Positions 17,157 to 25,448 of a stretch of DNA of 64,000 nt are shown in pieces. The position numbers were made by a program, and so were the translations under genes. Every line of letters starts with the position of its first letter. Within the stretch, counting starts at the first letter, position 1. The stretch covers positions 2,311,454-2,375,453 of the forward strand of contig NZ_CP046606.1 of NCBI RefSeq assembly GCF_030408355.1, written 5' to 3'. Source of the stretch: Corynebacterium afermentans subsp. afermentans. GTDB lineage: Bacteria; Actinomycetota; Actinomycetes; Mycobacteriales; Mycobacteriaceae. The notes beneath the pieces were generated by a model. That model worked only from the letters and a program-made list of their open reading frames with translations. It was not told where the DNA came from and did no database searches.

Positions 17157-17289
17157 TGGTGAGCTTACAAACTTAGAGGGGGAGAGTAACCGATTAGGAC
17201 GATCTGCGAAAAGAGACGGATACGCGCTTTAGCGTGGTACCCCACAACCACCTCCGACACCACTTGCTTTTTGCAGACCAAGTTTTTCC

Positions 17290-18021
17290 CTACCATTTTG
17301 CGTCAATCACTCGTGGAGAGAACCCCGCCGGAGGCGTGACTGAGAATCCGAGCTCCTCCAGCGACTTTGCCGCGGCTTCCGGGTAGTCCCTTGCTGCGGC
17401 AGCCGTTTGCTTGAACAACCATTCTTGCCGTCGTCGCAGCAAGATCGGCTCCCAGCCCGGTTTGCCCCGAAACCCGCACTCGGCGATAACGAAGTAGAGG
17501 AATTCTTCGAGCGACGGGCGAAACCGTCTGTCACCCACCGGTAAGTGCAGTTCTTCCAGCCGTCCTTTCTTCCTCGGGTTTCCAGACTTCTCCTGGAAGT
17601 TCTGCATTAGGGCTGGGCTCAGCAATCCAGTGACTCCCGAGTAATGAATGTGGGCGCATGGAGCGCTGGTAAATCCCCGTTCGTATTCAAACCGAATGCC
17701 TGGGGACGTAGCTACCCGCAGCTCGAATTTACTTCTTTCCACGGCGAGGAACGTGCCGGTGGAATCGGAAGTTAATTCGTAGCGGACGATGACGAGGAAT
17801 AGCTGGCTGTAGTCTTGGCTATCAACTTCGCTTTCAAGCTGACCGGCACCGTGGATAACCGGGGCATCAAATTCACCGACAACGATGTTCGTATCGGCGT
17901 TAAGCCACGCCCCTGTTTCGATATCCCTTTCAGGTGCGAGTGGGAGAGCATCTATAAGCGTGCTTCTCACCGCATCGAGAAACAGCTCAGCCTCGTCACG
18001 CAGATTCAAGTTGTCCCTCAC
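17290..18021 (-). CDS. Unknown protein, accessory module 2
   Basis: The 243-residue protein is not recognised. It begins at a GTG with an acidic helical stretch (NLNLRDEAELFLDAVRSTLI), followed by a beta-rich central region (YSQLFLVIVRYELTSDSTG, HIHYSGVTGLLS) and a helical C-terminus rich in arginine and alanine (LLRRRQEWLFKQTAAAARD). No signal peptide, membrane span or catalytic motif is evident. It overlaps the upstream 76-residue gene by 26 bases, so the two are translationally linked. The pair precedes the nucleotidyltransferase-like pair by 134 bases. Confidence 0.7.
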   Translation of the reverse strand: MRDNLNLRDEAELFLDAVRSTLIDALPLAPERDIETGAWLNADTNIVVGEFDAPVIHGAGQLESEVDSQDYSQLFLVIVRYELTSDSTGTFLAVERSKFELRVATSPGIRFEYERGFTSAPCAHIHYSGVTGLLSPALMQNFQEKSGNPRKKGRLEELHLPVGDRRFRPSLEEFLYFVIAECGFRGKPGWEPILLRRRQEWLFKQTAAAARDYPEAAAKSLEELGFSVTPPAGFSPRVIDAKW

Positions 18022-18226
18022 CCAACAGCATCAATACGACGCTTAAATCGTCGTACAAGGCCCGCTCGGACTTATCTAGCATGCCCGAGTGGGCGAGCGT
18101 ACGTAGTTCTTCAATGCTCGCAGAGGGCTGGCGTGTAGACCTGCGGAGAGCAGTGAGATAGTCTCGCTTCTTCTCCCAGAGTTCCTTGTTGTTGGTGGTC
18201 TTAATTTCAATTGCCGTGTCAATCAC
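17996..18226 (-). CDS. Small unknown protein, accessory module 2
   Basis: The 76-residue product starts at GTG 18226 (MIDTAIEIKTTNNKELWEKK) and is predicted mostly helical and charged, ending EGQLESA. No family recognised. A small, acidic or charged protein encoded just upstream of and overlapping a larger one is a layout often seen for antitoxin-like or chaperone-like partners, but that is only inference here. A strong inverted repeat at 18285-18322 lies directly upstream and marks the edge of the module. Confidence 0.6.
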   Translation of the reverse strand: MIDTAIEIKTTNNKELWEKKRDYLTALRRSTRQPSASIEELRTLAHSGMLDKSERALYDDLSVVLMLLGEGQLESA

Positions 18227-18284
18227 CTCAGCTCGCTGGGTTGTCGTTCTAGTCGCGAATAATAGTTAACGCCGCGCCACCGGC

Positions 18285-18352
18285 GACCCGCGCTGTAGAA
18301 TGTTTGTTCTACAGCGCGGGTCGAGATGTTCGCACACAACACTGATCTCGAC
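18285..18352. repeat. Two consecutive inverted repeats, including a perfect 16-bp hairpin
   Basis: Seen: GACCCGCGCTGTAGAA at 18285-18300 and its exact complement at 18307-18322 with a six-base loop. The stem runs into a second, wider dyad: GTCGAGAT at 18320-18327 and ATCTCGAC at 18345-18352. Neither has a T-run after it on either strand, so a simple intrinsic terminator is unlikely. The structure sits between the methyltransferase-end remnant and accessory module 2. Confidence 0.8.
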
Positions 18353-18390
18353 GAGACAGATGCGCTCGTGTTTCACTCATTGCTGGGCGT

Positions 18391-18447
18391 TTAACCCATC
18401 CCCTCAAACCACGCATACGCCTCCCGCATATCCGCCTCCCGTGCCCT
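18391..18447 (-). pseudogene. Diverged copy of the methyltransferase 3' end
   Basis: Seen: the minus strand reads AREADMREAYAWFEGMG and a TAA stop at 18391. The intact methyltransferase at 20891 ends [18 protein letters not shown]. At DNA level a 25-base core, beginning ACGCCTCCCGCA on the + strand, differs at one position. Only the last 18 or so codons remain. Because the copy is diverged, it probably derives from another allele of the same system rather than from a recent duplication. Confidence 0.7.
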
Positions 18448-18864
18448 GGCAGCGCCTTGGTGCCGCGTTGCCCCTCAGCGCGAGCCCGCGCCGCGTGGTC
18501 CAGCACCGGGTAGAGGAACGACTCCGTTTTACCGGAGCCAGTACCCGTGATCACCAGCGTCGGCTCTGGGCGACGAGCACCCTGATCATCCCGGCTGCGC
18601 AAACGCCGGAACGCCTCCGCCTGATGGTGGTACGGGGTGAACCATTCCGGCATCCAATCCAGAATCCCGTCCCACCCGATCGCGCGCATACGGCAACCGC
18701 GTACGCACATACGGGCCGCGGAACATGCCCCGCTCCGTGTCCTCCAAAAACGCCTTCAGCGCGTTAGACGTCTCCGGATTCGCAAGCGAAAACGCAGTGG
18801 CCAGATACTCAGAGACGCCCCCGAGGACGTGCTCCGATGCGTGAACGGGGATGAGGGTAGACAC
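18448..18864 (-). pseudogene. Truncated, frameshifted copy of the 5' end of the giant helicase gene
   Basis: Seen: about 417 bases match 15195-15611 at roughly 98%, from the GTG start (18864) through the Walker A codons and on to GTKAL. The copy keeps MSTLIPVHASEHVLGGVSEY but lacks two bases near 18685 (CCGATCGCGCGCATACGG against CCGATCGCCCGCGCGTACGG), which shifts the frame after about 60 codons. Most substitutions lie in a 45-base patch around that site. Homology stops exactly at the start codon. The copy is fused downstream to a remnant of the methyltransferase end. Confidence 0.9.
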
Positions 18865-18915
18865 AATCGGAATCGTAGTTCAGATCGGATATCATTCACT
18901 TCGTCAGCAACTTGG

Positions 18916-20661
18916 TCACCTATACGATGCATCTTCGTCCACGTTTATCACCCTAGACGCTGCGGATGCCACATCTGCACAGAATGAAAGCACAGCTTCA
19001 TTCTCATATACCTTGCTATCAATAGCCTTCCTGGCCCAAAGGTTTTTATCGCCAGAATCGAAAAGGGACCGATCAAAGCCCTCGAGCTCTCCAACTGGTA
19101 AAAGTAAGATCCCAATACTTGCCAAGCTCTTCAGCAGCTCCTCGACGAGACGTCGGATTTCCTCATCCTTATGGTCAGCCTTTATATCCTTGGCTATTCT
19201 GCTTTTGAGCTTGCCCTCGCTATTTTGTTTCGAAATCCCTTCGAATTCGGCTGAGTAGACTTCCCGAAAACGATCCCAAATCGCTGCTGCCAAGGAATCA
19301 ACCTCCGAATACTTGTGCCGCCCCATCACCGAAACCGTATTCAACAGGCGCTTCTTTTCAGATATCAGGTCTAGATCGCCCACGATGAGGGTGGGAGTCC
19401 GGAGCCGTCGCAATAGATCTGCGATGGAGGCGAAGTTACCGTTCCCATTTGTGGGGATGAAGATTATCGAATCGTTTAGTGCATGAGCCTGGGGAACGGT
19501 GGAACCAGACTCATAATTATCGAATGCTTCCTCGAAGAAAAGCGCATCGTTCTCATTTTCAACCAGAACAGCGACCGCTGAGAAGAGGGACTCAAGGATC
19601 GGTGTGTAGCGGATCCGACTTTTTGCTCTAATGTCTTCGAAAGCATCAGGCTGCACGTTCGTCGACGAGTATTGATTGACCACGTCCCCCTTGTACGAAA
19701 GTCTGTGGACAACCAGCTGTTTAGAGCCTTCTCGGGCCATCCCACTTAGTAGATTCCTGTCGTGAGTTGCGCAAACAATTTGCCGCTTTTCCTCCTGGCA
19801 TACTCTTTGAAGCACCTGCCCCAGCCGATATGCTTGTGGTGGATGCAGAAACGCCTCCGGTTCATCTATCAGCACTACGCTCCGCGAGTCCGTGTAGAGG
19901 CGCATCAATAGCCCAACTACATTCCGCATTCCGAGGCCTTGCTGATCGATTGTTCTCGCACTCTTAAGGAACTCAATTACATTTACCGAATTAGCGTCGG
20001 CGATCGAGGGCATTTCCTGCGGACGAGGCCCAAGGAAAAACGTCAGTTTCCCTTCGTGAAAATGGAAGTGGATTTCCTCATTGAAGATGTATTTGAAGGC
20101 CTCTCGCACCGCGTCATAAGCATCCTTTTGATCCCGGAGCTTTACGATCGCATTTCCGTAGTCCTCGAGCGATTTCCGGTCAGACTCAGTTATTCGACTC
20201 AAAGGCTCATCGAATCGAACAAACGTCTCGATAAACACACCAAAACGGTTAAACGGGCTATCCCATCTCGAAAAGTTTTCCTTATTTATCAAAGGGGAAC
20301 TTCCGTAGACTGAATAGGGTAGTTCAGGATCGTAGTGAGTCCCGGCATCCTTGAAGTTACTTTCAGCGACCTGTCGTAGATAACTTCGCAAATCGCCCGT
20401 CGGCCAGCGGACCTCTACTGATTTAATCAGACCACGGTCGATACTTGCGGACGCAATTGATTTCCCATAGAGAATCGCGCGCAGTTGCTTGATGAAATAT
20501 GACTTACCCGAGTTATTGGGGCCAACCAAAGCGAGGATTGAATTTGCTTCAAGACCAATCTGCTCTTCGGATTTCAAATGGATTGTTTGAAGAGTCGGTT
20601 GCTCTGGGTTTTGGACTGGTTTACCTGCCCAGTCGGAATCGCTCCCAATCACAGTTGTCAC
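18916..20661 (-). CDS. OLD-family ATPase with TOPRIM nuclease domain (GajA-like)
   Basis: The 581-residue protein has an ABC-type ATPase domain: Walker A GPNNSGKS near 47-54, a signature-like QQGLGMRNVVG near 245, Walker B SVVLIDEPEAFLHP near 263-276 and CATHD near 300. A TOPRIM domain follows: VAVLVENENDALFF near 370 supplies the acidic start, and VGDLDLI near 430 the D-x-D pair. Known: OLD proteins are DNA nucleases of phage defence; GajA of Gabija has the same plan and size and works with a UvrD helicase, and a UvrD gene ends this operon. GTG start at 20661 behind GGATGGGG. The gene forms accessory module 1 between the methyltransferase and the helicase fragment. Confidence 0.88.
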   Translation of the reverse strand: MTTVIGSDSDWAGKPVQNPEQPTLQTIHLKSEEQIGLEANSILALVGPNNSGKSYFIKQLRAILYGKSIASASIDRGLIKSVEVRWPTGDLRSYLRQVAESNFKDAGTHYDPELPYSVYGSSPLINKENFSRWDSPFNRFGVFIETFVRFDEPLSRITESDRKSLEDYGNAIVKLRDQKDAYDAVREAFKYIFNEEIHFHFHEGKLTFFLGPRPQEMPSIADANSVNVIEFLKSARTIDQQGLGMRNVVGLLMRLYTDSRSVVLIDEPEAFLHPPQAYRLGQVLQRVCQEEKRQIVCATHDRNLLSGMAREGSKQLVVHRLSYKGDVVNQYSSTNVQPDAFEDIRAKSRIRYTPILESLFSAVAVLVENENDALFFEEAFDNYESGSTVPQAHALNDSIIFIPTNGNGNFASIADLLRRLRTPTLIVGDLDLISEKKRLLNTVSVMGRHKYSEVDSLAAAIWDRFREVYSAEFEGISKQNSEGKLKSRIAKDIKADHKDEEIRRLVEELLKSLASIGILLLPVGELEGFDRSLFDSGDKNLWARKAIDSKVYENEAVLSFCADVASAASRVINVDEDASYR

Positions 20662-20692
20662 ACCCCATCCGTTAGTAGGCCGTTTTGGCGCG

Positions 20693-20709
20693 TCCTAGTC
20701 AGACTAGTC
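20693..20709. promoter_or_regulatory. Palindrome upstream of the OLD-type gene
   Basis: Seen: CCTAGTCAGACTAGTCC contains the dyad CTAGTC-A-GACTAG about 35-45 bases upstream of the GTG start. The 229-base gap between methyltransferase and OLD genes is AT-richer than the flanks, and this placement would suit an operator or separate promoter for the module. No other gene is visible in the gap. Confidence 0.35.
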
Positions 20710-20890
20710 CTACATCCAGACAAACTCGTGGGTTCTTAACTCACCCTTTTGAGAATTGGTGAATGCTTCGCATTTGGGACCATAGAATCGATCCCCCTTA
20801 GTTGCCCGCACTGAAGTTGGGACTTAATGAAAGTATCTAAATTCCCGCTCTGCCCTGTCGACTGGAATCTGGTTGGAAGGTATTCGGCGT

Positions 20891-23800
20891 CTAGTCTCCC
20901 ATCCGCGCAAACTTCTTATACGCCTCCCGCAAATCCGCCTCCCGGTCCAGCTGCCTAAACGGATACTCGTAGACGTACTCCACACCCGACTGCGGATGCG
21001 TCCACGTCCGATCCGCCACCGACAATTCCGCACCGTCCTTCAACTTCGCATCCGCCTTCACAATCTCCTTCGGCACCTTCCGACCATTCGCATCAAACCG
21101 ATCCTCCTGGTCATAACGCCGCATCACCGGAAACTGCGTCCGGTAAATCATGCACAACTCATCCGCCGTCACACCCAACGACAACGCCACAATCGCATCA
21201 ATCTCCACCTGCGCAGCACGCCGCTCCTCATCCTTACGTAAAGGCGTATCGACGCCCCAAGGTTCCCCCACAACCTCCTCCCACAACGGGGCATAGGCCT
21301 CGGTGAGGCAGTTGAGGCGGAGGTAACTACGTAACAAGTGAATGTAACCCGAGAATTTTCGTCCGAAGACTAATCCTTCCACAACAGCTGGTCGGAGATG
21401 ACTCACACCTGAAGCACGAACGAGAAAATCCACGACGAGACTCGATAGCGTCGCTCCCACGAGAACAGTGTCCGCAACGTCTTCCGTGCTGGCTGCGGAA
21501 CCAACGGTATCTACGTGGGTCGCCCCAGGAGGAACTAGCGAGGGATAGGTCGTCCGGTACCCCGTTGTCGCTGCCATAACCCGCCACCCGACACGGTAAA
21601 AGTCTCGCGACGAAACGGTAGCACCATCCAACACCCAGCGGGTGTAATCAGCGTCGTATCTCGGCTGGTTCGTCCGATCCGGCTGGTATGCGGTCGCTGG
21701 AATGAAGCTAGCGGTCATCGATTCGAGGTCGATCTCAGACCAATCCTTATTACTCTTTAGACTGGGGTTCGGCTGCTTGACCATTGGGGTCGAGACGCCG
21801 AGGTGCGGTCCCTGAAGAATGACATCGTTCCACGAGGTAGGATGCGCCCAGCCGGTATCAAAATATCCCGCCTTCTTGTCAGCAGATTCGTGCCAGCCCG
21901 GGGAAAAATTCAGTTTGAGCTCGCGAATACGCGGTGCAGCTGCAAGTTTCTCGAGCACGGCCGCAGCTTCAGTGTTAACGGTGTAAACCATGCGGGACTC
22001 GACAGGTGGCACGGCGGTGTCCTCCAGAACCGAATGCCACACACCGAGTGCATTCTCATCGACAACTTGAATTCGGTCGCGGTGGGGGCGGACATCCCAA
22101 TTGCCACTATCATCCTTTAGACCAGGCAGATTACCGGAGCCATCATGGGTCAAAGAGTCGGAAATGGTCGAAGAGTGATAAACAGATGTTGCTTGTTGGA
22201 ATGAGGGCTTGTCCCGCATCGAACCGTACACGTGGATTCCGTACGTCACCAGATTATGCACGTCGAACAACCGGAGCTCATTGATGAACTGCCAATGCCT
22301 CCGTAACCGCAGGTACGCTCCTCGGCGCAGGGGAGCGGCCTTCTTCTCGGTGAAGTGTGATTCTGGGTGTATTAGCGAGGTAATGCCCTCATCGAATGAA
22401 TTACCCCAGGTTCGTTCCATGAATCCTCGGTAGAGATCCGGCTGCTGGCCAGCTAGGTGGGGATAACGAGTGACGTCACCAAGAACCGCTGAAGTTGCTA
22501 ACGCCTCGGCTAAACCGCGATATACAATCTCACGGGTCGGTTGATCGTGGTTCCACTGTTCCCGCCGCGATTTCTTTTCAGCCTGCGTCGGTTTGTGCGC
22601 GAGGGAAAACCACGCATCCGATTCGGAATAGAGCGCGTCCAAGTCAACGGTGGGCCGCACCCACGGCGGGTTGCCTACCTGGAGGTCGAACCCACCACGA
22701 GCGAAAACAGCGGCAAAATCCAGGTCCCAGTGGAAGAAGCCCTGCTCGGCGGCCACCGTGCGGACCGTGTTCAGCCACGGGTGCCTCTCCAAGACGATGT
22801 CGATCTTGCGTGCACCAGACAGCTCAATCTCGGTGCGCTCGAGCTGAACCAGTTCATCCCATCTGTCGGCGCGGCCAAGCTGTCCCTGCGCAGCATCTCG
22901 TGCGGTGATCTCAGTGCCCAAGATGTCGGTCAGCGTAGCGATCCACTCGTCGAAGTCAGGCAGCTCGTCGGTGGCGGTAAGGGGCCAGAAGGTCAGGGCG
23001 TTCCAGGCGTCCATGGCAAGGCGGAGACGCAGGTAGGCACCTTCGGCGTCGTGAAGCAGTTCCCGCTCGATCTGCTCGCGGCGCACGTTCTTGGCGGTGT
23101 GCTCGGTCTCGCGGCCCCAGAGGTCGATGTCGCGGCGGATCTGTTCTTCTGCGATGCGCATCTTCGACAGCGTGATGGCCCACAGGGACTCCACGCGGGC
23201 GGCGAGGTTGGTCAGCTTCTTCGTCTGCTCCTTAGTGGGTGCCTTGCCGGTGACGGAGCGTCTCCACGCCTTCATGGCGTTGATCTCGTCCTTGGCCAAG
23301 GTCTTGAGGTCCTTCGCGTCCGCAGCAGCTCCCCAGGTGGAGGAGGGGAGCAGGAACTGGTGGATGCGGCCAGCGGCGTTTATGTCCTTGGTCTCGCCGG
23401 CATCGATAGCCTCGGCCAGGTTCTGCACCGGCTCTCGGCGTGGCACAGAGCTGAGCCACTCGCGCTTCTTCAGCTGCGCGACTGCGTAGGTGGACCGCAG
23501 CGCGCCGATGAGCGAGTTGCCGCGGCGCAGGTGCAGGCCGAACCACGGGGCCTTGAGCTGGCTGGTCATGGTGTCCAGCCACAGGGAGATCTCGGCGAGC
23601 TCCACGGCGGTGGGGTTGAGGTCCACGCCGTAGACCTGGTGCAGAGCAATGTGGGCCTTGACCTGCTGCAGCTCAACAGCGCGGGTCTCGGGGTCGACCT
23701 GGGTGTCTAGCTCGTCCTCGCGCAGCTTCAGGTACAGCTCCGCCAGCTGACGCACGGCTTCCACGGCGAAGGCGCCGGAGCCCATGGCGGGCTCGCAGAT

Positions 23801-25444
23801 GGTCAGACTGAGCACGTCATCGGATGTTTCGATGCGTCCTTCTTCCTGGAGCACCTCGATGGCCTGGCCGACGGTGAACTCGGTGAGCACCTGCGGGGTG
23901 TAGAAGGATGCGGAGCGCTCGCGGTCGCGGCTGGACTGACGGAACACGAAGGAGCCGGCCGGGTGCTCGCGGCGCACCTTGGAGGTGCCGCCTTCCTCCA
24001 TCTGCTTGGTCTCCATGACAAAGCTGTCCTGCGGCACGGTGTCCGCGGCGTGGGTGGGCAGCACCCAGGAGCCCTTGGAGGCGTCGCCCTTCGGCGCGAC
24101 CTCGTACAGGTCTTCCTGGGCGATGAAGCCGTGGTAGGACATCAGGCCCTCGTAGACCTGGCCGAGCTCGGTCACGCCCAGGGTGGCGTACGAGATGAAG
24201 CCGCGGTCCTTGCCGGCGGAAACCTTGGACAGCAGCAGGTTCTGCAGGACGTGGGTGAGGGCGTCGTTGGAGAGCTTGACTTCGTCGATGAGCGAGGTGG
24301 CCTCGCGCTTGAACAGGTCCGCCTCCAGGTTGCGAAAGGTCAGGCCCTCGTTCTGGGCGTCTTGGTCGGCACCAGCGACTTCGTGCGGCTCGTGGCCGTC
24401 GTTGACCTGGGTGAACAGCACCTGCAATGAGTCGTACAGGTGGGTACCCCGGCGCGCCTTGTCGGTCACGGGCGGGTTAAGGATCTGGTCGCGGAGGCGG
24501 TCCAGGCCGTAGCCCTCCACGTACTCCGGGGCGCCGGTGGGCAGGATGGCCAGCTCCGGGGAGGCCTCGGCAAACAGGAGGAACAGGATCCGGTAGAGGT
24601 AACGCAGGGACTGGTGCGCGAGCTCGTTGCCGTCGACTCCGTCGAGCGAGAGGTTCTGGTCGAGGACGTCGTTGCCGATGATCTCGATGGACTCGCGCAC
24701 CGCGTCGCGCAGGTCCCCGGAAACCTTCACGGCGTGCTGCTGGGATTCCTCGCGGGTCTCGGCCCACCAGGTGGTGCCGTCCGCTGCGCGCTCAAGGTTC
24801 TCACGCGCGAGGATCACCGCGACGCGCTCGAGCTCGCCGGCCTTCTTGGTGTCGTTGCGCTCCACCGCCAGCTGCAGGCTCACGGCGAGGTAGCGCCCGA
24901 GCGGCCAAGACTCGCGCTCAGCGACGACTGCCCACGCGCCGGCGAGCACCACAATGAACTCCGGTGGTTCGGCGGCGAGGAACAAGTCGCCGACGAGCTT
25001 GGACACCTTCGCGTTCTCGGGCTTCTTGCCCTCGGCGGCGATGCCACCGGTGATCGGGAGCGTGGTCAGGTCCTCTTCGGTGGTGTCCTCGTTCGGTTCG
25101 GCACTGATCACCACCAGGGTGCCGGCGTTGCCCACCCAGCCCTGGTAGGTGAACGTCTCGCCTGCGCGGGTGTAGGTCTGCGCTGTGGGTGCGCCGTAGC
25201 TGAATGCGGTGCGCACCAGGGCGTCGGTAGGCGATTGCGTCGCAAAGGCTTGCTGGAGCTCACCGCGCGCGGCCTGGAAGCGTTTGATGGGGGAGGGGGT
25301 GTTAGATTCCTCCTCCAACTGTGCCCACTCCTTGGTGCGGTTTTTCACGCGTTTGGTGAAGGATTCGCCCTTGGTTTCGTCAGTGGTGAAGTAGTGGTCA
25401 CTGATCCACTCATCAACGTTGATGATTGAGTCGTAGGTAGCCAT
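20891..25444 (-). CDS. Eco57I/PglX-like N6-adenine DNA methyltransferase
   Basis: The 1517-residue protein is a long class I adenine methyltransferase. Seen: the SAM-binding motif [15 protein letters not shown] near residue 550, a long helical insert, and the catalytic NPPW in [12 protein letters not shown] near 925; the N-terminal 500 residues are helical and the C-terminal 350 probably hold the target-recognition part. Known: PglX of BREX and DrmMI of DISARM class 1 share this plan. The chosen ATG at 25444 has AAGGAG nine bases before it; a longer frame to 25507 would overlap the SNF2 gene. The SNF2 stop lies 4 bases upstream, so the two are coupled. No separate restriction subunit is visible. 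Confidence 0.88.
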   Translation of the reverse strand: MATYDSIINVDEWISDHYFTTDETKGESFTKRVKNRTKEWAQLEEESNTPSPIKRFQAARGELQQAFATQSPTDALVRTAFSYGAPTAQTYTRAGETFTYQGWVGNAGTLVVISAEPNEDTTEEDLTTLPITGGIAAEGKKPENAKVSKLVGDLFLAAEPPEFIVVLAGAWAVVAERESWPLGRYLAVSLQLAVERNDTKKAGELERVAVILARENLERAADGTTWWAETREESQQHAVKVSGDLRDAVRESIEIIGNDVLDQNLSLDGVDGNELAHQSLRYLYRILFLLFAEASPELAILPTGAPEYVEGYGLDRLRDQILNPPVTDKARRGTHLYDSLQVLFTQVNDGHEPHEVAGADQDAQNEGLTFRNLEADLFKREATSLIDEVKLSNDALTHVLQNLLLSKVSAGKDRGFISYATLGVTELGQVYEGLMSYHGFIAQEDLYEVAPKGDASKGSWVLPTHAADTVPQDSFVMETKQMEEGGTSKVRREHPAGSFVFRQSSRDRERSASFYTPQVLTEFTVGQAIEVLQEEGRIETSDDVLSLTICEPAMGSGAFAVEAVRQLAELYLKLREDELDTQVDPETRAVELQQVKAHIALHQVYGVDLNPTAVELAEISLWLDTMTSQLKAPWFGLHLRRGNSLIGALRSTYAVAQLKKREWLSSVPRREPVQNLAEAIDAGETKDINAAGRIHQFLLPSSTWGAAADAKDLKTLAKDEINAMKAWRRSVTGKAPTKEQTKKLTNLAARVESLWAITLSKMRIAEEQIRRDIDLWGRETEHTAKNVRREQIERELLHDAEGAYLRLRLAMDAWNALTFWPLTATDELPDFDEWIATLTDILGTEITARDAAQGQLGRADRWDELVQLERTEIELSGARKIDIVLERHPWLNTVRTVAAEQGFFHWDLDFAAVFARGGFDLQVGNPPWVRPTVDLDALYSESDAWFSLAHKPTQAEKKSRREQWNHDQPTREIVYRGLAEALATSAVLGDVTRYPHLAGQQPDLYRGFMERTWGNSFDEGITSLIHPESHFTEKKAAPLRRGAYLRLRRHWQFINELRLFDVHNLVTYGIHVYGSMRDKPSFQQATSVYHSSTISDSLTHDGSGNLPGLKDDSGNWDVRPHRDRIQVVDENALGVWHSVLEDTAVPPVESRMVYTVNTEAAAVLEKLAAAPRIRELKLNFSPGWHESADKKAGYFDTGWAHPTSWNDVILQGPHLGVSTPMVKQPNPSLKSNKDWSEIDLESMTASFIPATAYQPDRTNQPRYDADYTRWVLDGATVSSRDFYRVGWRVMAATTGYRTTYPSLVPPGATHVDTVGSAASTEDVADTVLVGATLSSLVVDFLVRASGVSHLRPAVVEGLVFGRKFSGYIHLLRSYLRLNCLTEAYAPLWEEVVGEPWGVDTPLRKDEERRAAQVEIDAIVALSLGVTADELCMIYRTQFPVMRRYDQEDRFDANGRKVPKEIVKADAKLKDGAELSVADRTWTHPQSGVEYVYEYPFRQLDREADLREAYKKFARMGD

Positions 25445-25448
25445 TGAT

